This document shows positions 1 to 5,454 of a DNA stretch of 6,870 bases, piece after piece. The position numbers were made by a program, and so were the translations under genes. The stretch is from the NCBI GenBank assembly GCA_019162915.1, contig JAFLKZ010000043.1:1-6870 (forward strand), written 5' to 3'. Numbering within the stretch: the stretch's first letter is position 1; each line of letters begins with the position of its first letter. A model generated the notes under the pieces. That model saw only the letters and a program-made list of their open reading frames with translations. It made no database searches and was not told the origin of the DNA. The DNA is from Campylobacteraceae bacterium (GTDB taxonomy: Bacteria; Campylobacterota; Campylobacteria; Campylobacterales; Sulfurospirillaceae).

Positions 1-756
1 GAAAATGTAGAAACAGTGGTAACGGTACCAGTAATGGAATGTGTAGAGGCAGAAGTGGTAGTTGAAGAAACAACTGCAGTAGAAGAGTTGGCGGTAATTA
101 AAACTGATACTCATCTTCTTCCTATTGAAAAGTTGAATCTCAACTTAGAGGCTTATAAGTTAAATGGTGAAGCGAAACGGATGCGAGAGGAACTCATTGA
201 AGATATCAAAAATGCGGAACGCCATACAATATTGGCTCTTTTCTACTATATTAAAGTTGGGAAGCGGCTTATTAGTATCAAAAAAACATTCATCGGACAG
301 AAGGGAGAATATACGAAGTTCCTTGCGTCGATTGGGATGCATGAACGAAAAGCTCAGCGGTACTCAAATATAGCCGCCGATGAACGGTTTGCGGCAATGA
401 GCGAGGAGGATATGAATCAACTTCATCGCTTTACACAAAATGAACTGGAGCAGTTGAGCAAATTTGAAGATAAAAAATTTAAGGAGGCGATTGGGGATAC
501 CAATTTCAAATTCGATAAAAAAGGTGGCTCCAATGATGCTAAAAAACCATCTGAATGCATCATCGATGATGCGTTATATGCAACATTTATGGCGAAAGAT
601 AAAGCGTATGTTATCAATGAATACAACGATTTATTGTCGAAATATGACAAATTGGAGAAACAGTTAAAAGCGGCTGTGGTGATAGAAGCCGATGTCATCA
701 GTACCATCGATCCTACTGCCAATATGTATACGTTAGATGCAAAGGAGGTGGCATAA
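1..756 (+). CDS. DUF3102-like mobile-element protein, 5' end outside window
   Basis: The frame is open from base 1, so the true start probably lies upstream; 251 residues are visible. A GTG at 16 and an ATG at 34 are in frame, but neither has a convincing ribosome binding site. Visible residues 1-35 are a low-complexity Val/Glu/Thr stretch, probably a disordered acidic tail. Residues about 61-125 are helical and resemble the DUF3102 family found on phages, plasmids and integrative elements: a helix ending in VGKRLISIKK, then GEYTKFL, then an ERKAQRYSNIA segment matching that family's 'S-x-R-x-A-Q-x-x-x-x-I-A' pattern. The rest is charged and helical, with a short coiled-coil-like stretch near residues 210-225. 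It overlaps the next gene by one base, so the two form an operon. Family assignment is by eye. The biochemical role is unknown; DNA binding or element maintenance is only a guess. Confidence 0.6.
   Translation, partial: ENVETVVTVPVMECVEAEVVVEETTAVEELAVIKTDTHLLPIEKLNLNLEAYKLNGEAKRMREELIEDIKNAERHTILALFYYIKVGKRLISIKKTFIGQKGEYTKFLASIGMHERKAQRYSNIAADERFAAMSEEDMNQLHRFTQNELEQLSKFEDKKFKEAIGDTNFKFDKKGGSNDAKKPSECIIDDALYATFMAKDKAYVINEYNDLLSKYDKLEKQLKAAVVIEADVISTIDPTANMYTLDAKEVA
741..750 (+). promoter_or_regulatory. Strong Shine-Dalgarno sequence for the second gene
   Basis: AAAGGAGGTG is almost fully complementary to the 16S rRNA 3' end. It sits 5 to 7 bases before the ATG at 756, inside the last codons of the upstream gene. 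It fixes the start of the downstream gene and points to strong independent initiation in addition to coupling through the TAATG overlap. Confidence 0.85.
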
Positions 757-1283
757 TGATCTCCCTTACCTCTGAATATTTTCCACCGATTGAATTGAAA
801 GAAATCTCTTTCCTCTTTAAAAAGAAGGGCGAGGAGCTGACGAAGTTTTTAACAGAGAATCAGTTGAAGACAAAAAAGATAGGGAGAAAAACCTATGTAT
901 CGGTTATCTCACTTTATGGATTTATCGACACTCTTCCTAAAACTTCCAAAGAGTATGAGAGAAGAGTGATTGAATACAACATCCGATTGGCGAAGGAGAA
1001 TAAGCTTCTAACGTATGCGATGTTGGTGCGAAAAATGCGAAAAATCAATCAGACACTTACGGATACTTACTACCTCAAAGGGACAATGGAAGATGCTACC
1101 GATCTCAATGTCAATATCGTAATGGATGATTCAATTCAAATCGATATTGACCCTATCGGATATGGGCTGAGCTATTCAGAAGTCAAACGGATCATCACCA
1201 ACATCCGTAACGAAAAACTCACCTTCATAAATCCCTATGAGATGATTAAAGAAAAAATCGAACTCAAAAAAGCTGTGGCGTAA
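756..1283 (+). CDS. Hypothetical protein with excisionase-like helix-turn-helix N-terminus
   Basis: This is a 175-residue protein whose ATG overlaps the TAA of the preceding gene (TAATG) and has a near-perfect ribosome binding site, so the start is secure. I do not recognise a named family. Residues about 11-60 have the layout of excisionase/MerR-type winged helix-turn-helix domains: a helix (LKEISFLFKKKG), a second helix (LTKFLTENQ), then the wing-like KKIGRKTYVSVISLYGFI, which resembles the 'vkIGrr-rvp-edl-~fi' pattern of excisionase-like domains. The middle is basic and helical (residues 65-100, several Lys/Arg). The C-terminal half has an acidic VMDDSIQIDIDPIGYGLSY stretch followed by a basic helix. 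There is no signal peptide or membrane segment. Its partner is the DUF3102-like protein, and the pair ends at a shared terminator with a recombinase gene. DNA binding, perhaps regulation or directionality control of the element, is inference only. Confidence 0.6.
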   Translation: MISLTSEYFPPIELKEISFLFKKKGEELTKFLTENQLKTKKIGRKTYVSVISLYGFIDTLPKTSKEYERRVIEYNIRLAKENKLLTYAMLVRKMRKINQTLTDTYYLKGTMEDATDLNVNIVMDDSIQIDIDPIGYGLSYSEVKRIITNIRNEKLTFINPYEMIKEKIELKKAVA

Positions 1284-1297
1284 TTGACCACCCAAAC

Positions 1298-1321
1298 AAA
1301 ACCGACATCGGTGTCGGTTTT
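1298..1321. terminator. Bidirectional rho-independent terminator
   Basis: AAAACCGACA (1298-1307), loop TCGG, TGTCGGTTTT (1312-1321) form a perfect 10-bp stem. The T-run on the plus strand and the A-run at the left arm (a T-run on the minus strand) let it work in both directions. It lies 14 bases after the stop of the rightward gene and 46 bases after the stop of the leftward recombinase gene, so it separates convergent transcripts. Confidence 0.85.
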
Positions 1322-1367
1322 ACTCTGCAACTTCTTCAAATAAAAGTACATCTTTCCGCTTTTTACA

Positions 1368-1931
1368 TCAACTCTTTTTCTTATACTCCGAAATATACCG
1401 CAACAAAGTGCTTCGTCCAATCTCGAATTTATCTGCAATTTGTTGATTGGTTATCCCCTCATCCTGCATCCTGATGGCTTCAATGACTTTTTCATCATTG
1501 AGCTTCGATTCCCTCCCAAATTTAACCCCTCTTTTTAACGCAGAAGCTATCCCTTCGGCTTGTCGTTCTGCACGAAGATCAGTTTCAAATGCGGATACTA
1601 TTGATAACAAACCGATCATTAATCTACCCGCACTGCTTGAAGTATCCAAATCTTGTTCGGTTGCTTTGAACGCCACACTTTTTTTGTTGAGCGTGTCTAT
1701 GATTTCGTGTAAATCTTTTACCGACCGAGAACATCTATCAAGACGAGAAACATAAAACTCATCGCCCTCTCTGCAAAAATCCAAACAGTTTTGAAGTTCA
1801 ATCCTATTTGTAGTTTGCGTGCCACTCATTTTTTCTTGGAAGATTTTTTCACATCCTGCTTTTGTAAGTGCTTCTATTTGTGATTGTAAATTTTGTCCCG
1901 ATGAACTAACTCTGGCATACCCAACTTTCAT
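1368..1931 (-). CDS. Small serine recombinase (resolvase/invertase family)
   Basis: This is a 187-residue protein, the usual size for Tn3-resolvase and Hin/Pin-type enzymes, which cut and rejoin DNA at paired sites through a phosphoserine link. The N-terminal catalytic domain (about 1-125) starts with GYARVSSSGQN. By alignment with gamma-delta resolvase, Ser9 is the nucleophile, preceded by Tyr5 and Arg7. Arg43 (TTNRIEL), Asp65-Arg66 and Arg69 (SRLDRCSRS), and Glu116 with the Arg120/Arg123 helix (FETDLRAER) match the conserved active-site and dimer regions. Residues about 143-183 are a C-terminal helix-turn-helix (EGITNQQIADKFEIGRSTLLRYI), so both halves are intact. The ATG has GAGGAG six bases upstream. 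The gene converges on the DUF3102-like operon, and repeats upstream of it could be its target. Whether it is a resolvase, invertase or integrase for this element cannot be told from the protein. The family call is firm. Confidence 0.95.
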   Translation of the reverse strand: MKVGYARVSSSGQNLQSQIEALTKAGCEKIFQEKMSGTQTTNRIELQNCLDFCREGDEFYVSRLDRCSRSVKDLHEIIDTLNKKSVAFKATEQDLDTSSSAGRLMIGLLSIVSAFETDLRAERQAEGIASALKRGVKFGRESKLNDEKVIEAIRMQDEGITNQQIADKFEIGRSTLLRYISEYKKKS

Positions 1932-1937
1932 GTGTAA

Positions 1938-1943
1938 CTCCTC
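1938..1943 (-). promoter_or_regulatory. Ribosome binding site of the recombinase gene
   Basis: The minus strand reads GAGGAG followed by a 6-base spacer and ATG. This supports the start at 1931, which also places the catalytic YARVS motif at the usual distance from the N-terminus. Confidence 0.8.
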
Positions 1944-1952
1944 GTTATGTGT

Positions 1953-1958
1953 ATTATA
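1953..1958 (-). promoter_or_regulatory. Candidate -10 element of the recombinase promoter
   Basis: The minus strand reads a consensus TATAAT, giving a short leader of about 15 bases before the ATG at 1931. No good -35 hexamer is seen at 16-18 bases, which is common in Campylobacterota promoters. The inverted repeat at 1959-1971 lies directly upstream, in the -35/-10 spacer, so a protein bound there would affect this promoter; autoregulation by the recombinase is possible. Confidence 0.45.
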
Positions 1959-1971
1959 AAGTCTAAGACTT
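1959..1971. repeat. Inverted repeat AAGTCT-A-AGACTT with an extra half-site
   Basis: A perfect 6-bp inverted repeat around one central base lies 28 bases before the recombinase start codon. A third copy of AGACTT follows at 1976-1981. Small serine recombinases bind inverted half-sites and often have their sites next to their own gene, so this is a candidate binding or recombination site. It could equally be an operator. The arms are short, so chance occurrence is not excluded. Confidence 0.4.
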
Positions 1972-1994
1972 AAAGAGACTTATAATTGAGATAC

Positions 1995-2067
1995 TTTTAG
2001 AGATAGGTGTTTTGGGAGTATATGAAAAATCTGTGTAGTGTATTGGAAAGTGTAGTTTTAGAGATAG
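1995..2067. repeat. 12-bp direct repeat TTTTAGAGATAG, two copies
   Basis: Identical copies lie at 1995-2006 and 2056-2067, 61 bases start to start. The GAGATA core also occurs at 1988-1993, and the related GAGACT at 1975-1980. The repeats lie between the recombinase gene and the promoter of the signalling operon. They may be recombinase accessory sites, regulator sites or a scar of element insertion; none of these can be chosen from sequence alone. Confidence 0.45.
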
Positions 2068-2150
2068 TATTGCTAAAATTTTCGATGAAAAAGGGTTGGA
2101 GCCAATGTATAAAATTTAATCCAAATGATCAGTTATTTATCAAGAGTAAG

Positions 2151-2177
2151 CTATCATTCGTAATATTAACATGATAG
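2151..2177. promoter_or_regulatory. Candidate operator: CTATCAT/ATGATAG inverted repeat
   Basis: Perfect 7-bp arms (2151-2157 and 2171-2177) flank 13 bases that themselves contain the palindrome TAATATTA (2161-2168). The right arm overlaps the candidate -10 element of the signalling operon, the position expected for a repressor site. No known regulator consensus was recognised. Confidence 0.4.
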
Positions 2178-2180
2178 AAT
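2172..2180 (+). promoter_or_regulatory. Candidate extended -10 promoter for the signalling operon
   Basis: TGA-TAGAAT matches an extended -10 (TGn plus 5 of 6 TATAAT bases) and lies 37 bases before the ATG at 2218. There is no clear -35 hexamer at the normal distance, which an extended -10 can tolerate. This is the best sigma70-type candidate between 2070 and 2200. Confidence 0.4.
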
Positions 2181-2217
2181 GCATACGCATAACTAAACAT
2201 ATTTGACAAGGTACATT

Positions 2218-5200
2218 ATGAGCACAAATGAGTTAGTCGTTGTAGGTATCGGTTCTTCTGCCGGAGGGCTAGAAGCTTTGCAAATCATGTTAGCAAAAGT
2301 CTCTGATAATCTAAACTGTTCGTACATCATAGCCCAGCATTTAAGCCCTACACATCGCTCCATGATGGTGGAGCTCCTCAGCCGAATTACAAACATCCCC
2401 GTTGTTGAAGTCCAAAATGGTATCGTTATTAAAGCAAAAACTATTTATATGACTCAAGAAAACACCGATATTTATGTCAACAATGGCAAAATTTATTTAA
2501 AAAATGTGGATTCCACTTATGGTCCTAAACCCTCTGTAAACTACTTTTTCAACTCTCTTGCACAATCGTATGGTTCAAGATGTATTGGTGTCATTCTATC
2601 AGGAACGGGAAGCGATGGAGCCTTTGGTATACGAGCTATCAAAGCTTCAGGCGGAATAACCATAGCACAGTCACCCCAAAGTGCAAAATACGATGGCATG
2701 CCTATTTCGGCAATCAATACAGGCAAAGTTGACATAGTCGCTTCTATCGAAAATATTTCTACTGAAATAGCAAGAATTATCGATAACCTTGGCAAAAATA
2801 TCGGTGATAGTATTAATGAAACCATTATCCAACAAATTTATAGAATTATTTTTGAAGAAAAAGGGGTCGATTTTTCTCAATACAAAAGAAGTACCATTGT
2901 ACGAAGAATTGAGCGAAGATTAGCAGCAGTGAGAGTGGAAACACTCAATGATTATGTAGACTATTTAAAAATGAATGTAGAGGAAGTGACCAACCTTTAC
3001 TATGACATGCTCATAGGCGTTACAGAATTTTTTAGAGATGCAGATGTTTTTGAAGAGGTCAAAGAGCAAATCAAAAACATTATAGAAAAAAAAGAACAAG
3101 GCGAAGAGATTCGTTTTTGGAGCATAGGGTGCTCAACCGGCGAAGAACCCTATTCTTTAGCCATACTCTTAAGTGAAATACTCAAAGATAAGATCACAAA
3201 ATACAAAATAAAAATCTTTGCTACCGATATAGATGATGAGTCCCTTAAAATCGCTAGAAGCGGCATTTATGCAGAAACAAGCCTTTTAAATATGGATAAA
3301 GATTTAGTAAACAAATATTTTACGATCCAAAAAAATCATTTTGAAGTCAAAAAAAGCATACGGGAACTGGTTGTATTTTCAAAGCATAATATTATTAGCG
3401 ACTCTCCATTTTTAAGAGTAGATTTGATTAGCTGTCGAAATATGCTCATTTATTTTAATGCTGTTTTGCAAAAAAGATTTTTTCCTATTGTTCATTACGC
3501 ACTTAAAGATAGCGGTGTGTTGGTGCTTGGAAAGTCAGAAACAACAGGGGAACATTATGATTTATTTGTCACCCAAAATAAAACACTCAAAGTGTATAAG
3601 ACCCAATTTACAGGAGTCAAAGAGCTTCCACGACTCTATAATTATGGTGGAACAAGCAAAAACTATGAAGAACCGAAATCACACTCTTCCAAAAATGATG
3701 AAGAGATACTTGAAGAAAAAATAACGCAGGCATCATCGGAGTATTTGCTCAATCAGTGCGTCTTAATCAACAGTTCAAACGACATTCTCTATATAAAAGG
3801 TGATATCCCATTTTTAGCACTCTCTGCTGGACGTGCAACAACCAATATATTTAAGACTCTCAAAGAAGAACTCACCCTAGAAGTGAGAAGTGTCTTAAAT
3901 GAAGCAACTAAAAGTAAAACATTTAAATCAACCCAATATCGGGCTGTTACCCTCTATGGAGAGCTTTTAAAATATGTGAGAGTCCTTGTCGTACCGATAA
4001 AAAATGACAAAAATGATGACTGGTTTTACGCGTTATTCTTTCAAACCGAAGATATTCAAAATCTAAAAGGCTACATTTTAGAGAGTGAGAACGAAAACGA
4101 AACAATAATTAATCTAACCTCAGAACTTGCAAAAACAAAATCACATCTCCAAAATGTTATAGAAGAGCTTGAAACGTCCTACGAGGAGATGCAAAGTCTA
4201 AACGAAGAATTAAGCTCCTCAAACGAGGAACTTCAAAGTTCAAACGAAGAGCTAGAAACAACCAACGAGGAGCTTCAAAGCACGAATGAAGAGTTGCAAA
4301 CGGCCTACAGCGAACTCAAAGTTGTTTATGACGACAAAGATGCCCGTGCAAAGCAGCTTGAAGATTTGACAAAAAAACTTCGATTTCAAACCGATGATTT
4401 AAGAAAGCAAAAAGAGCTTACCGAAACCATCATCGATACAACACCCGTAGCAATTTTGATGACTGATACCACGGGAAAAATAAATTTTTCAAATGTAAAT
4501 GCTCAAAATCTCTTTAGACTCAGTAAAACAGAACTCTTAGATCGTATGATAGATGATAATCACTGGAATATTCAAACTGCCAATGGCGATGTTGTCTCTA
4601 AGAATGAAATGCCTATCAACATCATAAAAAAATCTTTTGAATCGGTTAGAAATGTAGTGCTCTCTTTAGAAACAGGAGAAAAATATAGAATTGTTGTCTC
4701 CATCAGCGGCTCTCCTCTTTTTGATCTAAAAGGTGATTTTATAGGAATTGTTTTTAGTGTAGAGGATATTACGCAAACGCAACTACTGCAACAACAAATA
4801 GAAAAATATGAAAATTTATCCGAAATCCATATAGAACAGAAGATAGAAAAATCTTTTGCGAAACTAAAAGTACCTTCTCTATTAAATCATTCGAGCGGTG
4901 ACTTTAATCTTCTTCAAATGGGGATGCTTGACATTTCCACTGGACTCAAAAACTCTTTGGCAGAAGCAACCCTTCTCACCAGTGCTCTTGAGCACAATGA
5001 AGATGTCACACTCAAAAAAGAGCTTACAACTAACCTCAATCAATTATTACTCAACATGAATGCCCTTATTAATGGAAATATTAGTTATTACAACAATTTG
5101 TACTTTTTTAAAGAACTCGATTTTGTAAAACTTCTTAGCAAAACGCTTCTCCTCTTTAGCTACTCTTTTGAACAAAATGGTCTCGTTCTCACTCATACCA

Positions 5201-5454
5201 TTGAGGACAATCTCATCATCGATGGAAATTCAAAAGAGGTCGTTCTTTTTACGTTGCATCTCATAGAATCAATTCTTGCGCTCGAAGTGAGCAGCTGTGT
5301 TATTACACTCAAGGGGACAACACTCGTTTTAGAAGTTGAACCAAAAGAATGTAACCCATTAGCACTTCAAGAGCTGCTTCAATACAACGATCAGCAATAT
5401 ATAAGTGACTTATTTCATCAAAAAATTGAAAAAATTGAAGTTGAAACTCTTTAA
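2218..5454 (+). CDS. CheB-CheR fusion with PAS domains, coiled coil and degenerate kinase tail
   Basis: The protein has 1078 residues. The ATG at 2218 has AAGG six bases upstream; an in-frame TTG at 2203 has no such site. Residues 1-190 are a CheB methylesterase/deamidase catalytic domain without a receiver: Ser14 in GIGSSAGG, His41 in AQHLSP and Asp133 in SGTGSDG form the expected triad. Residues about 200-463 are a CheR methyltransferase: TEFFRD (269-274), the SAM-binding WSIGCSTGEEPYS (301-313), ATDID (335-339) and DLISCRNMLIYF (402-413). A divergent PAS-like domain (about 505-615) follows. Then come a long coiled coil (about 622-732) with NEEL heptads, and a typical PAS domain with a DIT end (about 735-853). 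The tail, 855-1078, resembles a histidine kinase that has lost key residues. No signal peptide or membrane segment is seen, so it is cytosolic. By family it adds and removes methyl groups on receptor glutamates; its real target is unknown. It is coupled to the cyclase gene by TAATG. Confidence 0.92.
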   Translation: MSTNELVVVGIGSSAGGLEALQIMLAKVSDNLNCSYIIAQHLSPTHRSMMVELLSRITNIPVVEVQNGIVIKAKTIYMTQENTDIYVNNGKIYLKNVDSTYGPKPSVNYFFNSLAQSYGSRCIGVILSGTGSDGAFGIRAIKASGGITIAQSPQSAKYDGMPISAINTGKVDIVASIENISTEIARIIDNLGKNIGDSINETIIQQIYRIIFEEKGVDFSQYKRSTIVRRIERRLAAVRVETLNDYVDYLKMNVEEVTNLYYDMLIGVTEFFRDADVFEEVKEQIKNIIEKKEQGEEIRFWSIGCSTGEEPYSLAILLSEILKDKITKYKIKIFATDIDDESLKIARSGIYAETSLLNMDKDLVNKYFTIQKNHFEVKKSIRELVVFSKHNIISDSPFLRVDLISCRNMLIYFNAVLQKRFFPIVHYALKDSGVLVLGKSETTGEHYDLFVTQNKTLKVYKTQFTGVKELPRLYNYGGTSKNYEEPKSHSSKNDEEILEEKITQASSEYLLNQCVLINSSNDILYIKGDIPFLALSAGRATTNIFKTLKEELTLEVRSVLNEATKSKTFKSTQYRAVTLYGELLKYVRVLVVPIKNDKNDDWFYALFFQTEDIQNLKGYILESENENETIINLTSELAKTKSHLQNVIEELETSYEEMQSLNEELSSSNEELQSSNEELETTNEELQSTNEELQTAYSELKVVYDDKDARAKQLEDLTKKLRFQTDDLRKQKELTETIIDTTPVAILMTDTTGKINFSNVNAQNLFRLSKTELLDRMIDDNHWNIQTANGDVVSKNEMPINIIKKSFESVRNVVLSLETGEKYRIVVSISGSPLFDLKGDFIGIVFSVEDITQTQLLQQQIEKYENLSEIHIEQKIEKSFAKLKVPSLLNHSSGDFNLLQMGMLDISTGLKNSLAEATLLTSALEHNEDVTLKKELTTNLNQLLLNMNALINGNISYYNNLYFFKELDFVKLLSKTLLLFSYSFEQNGLVLTHTIEDNLIIDGNSKEVVLFTLHLIESILALEVSSCVITLKGTTLVLEVEPKECNPLALQELLQYNDQQYISDLFHQKIEKIEVETL
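4180..4305 (+). repeat. In-frame 21-base heptad repeats in the coiled coil
   Basis: Six imperfect 21-base units encode seven-residue blocks of the type (N/Y)EE(L/M)xxx: five consecutive NEEL blocks starting at 4201, 4222, 4243, 4264 and 4285, preceded by YEEMQSL at 4180. Synonymous third-position changes between units show that the protein pattern is under selection and that the units are not a recent tandem duplication. Such NEEL heptads are a hallmark of CheB-CheR-PAS fusions and form a rigid signalling helix between the two PAS regions. Confidence 0.85.

Noticed and set aside
16..18. GTG as the start of the first gene
   Set aside because: The frame is open to base 1 with the same Val/Glu-rich composition, and there is no visible ribosome binding site, so the gene is treated as truncated by the window.
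1447..1755. Plus-strand open frame antisense to the recombinase gene
   Set aside because: The minus-strand frame carries every serine-recombinase motif; the antisense translation shows no domain and has no ribosome binding site.
2096..2105. TTGG-AG-CCAA as an operator or sigma54-type element
   Set aside because: The arms are only 4 bp and the TGGCAC-N5-TTGC layout is absent. No sigma28-type promoter was found nearby either.
2022..2174. Small 50-residue plus-strand frame (ATG at 2022, stop at 2172-2174) in the intergenic region
   Set aside because: GGGAG lies only three bases before the ATG, the predicted peptide matches nothing I recognise, and the frame covers the direct repeat and the candidate promoter. 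Chance is more likely.
2203..2205. TTG as the start of the CheB-CheR gene
   Set aside because: It adds only five residues outside the CheB domain and has no ribosome binding site; the ATG at 2218 has AAGG at good spacing.
1932..2217. tRNA, small RNA or riboswitch in the intergenic region
   Set aside because: No cloverleaf, conserved riboswitch core or strong hairpin with a T-run is visible; only short repeats and promoter-like elements.
3086..3093. A8 run in the CheB-CheR gene, with a similar A8 run at 5813-5820 in the cyclase gene, as phase-variation tracts
   Set aside because: Both encode Lys-rich linker segments in an AT-rich genome, and phase-variable tracts in this group are usually longer G or C runs.
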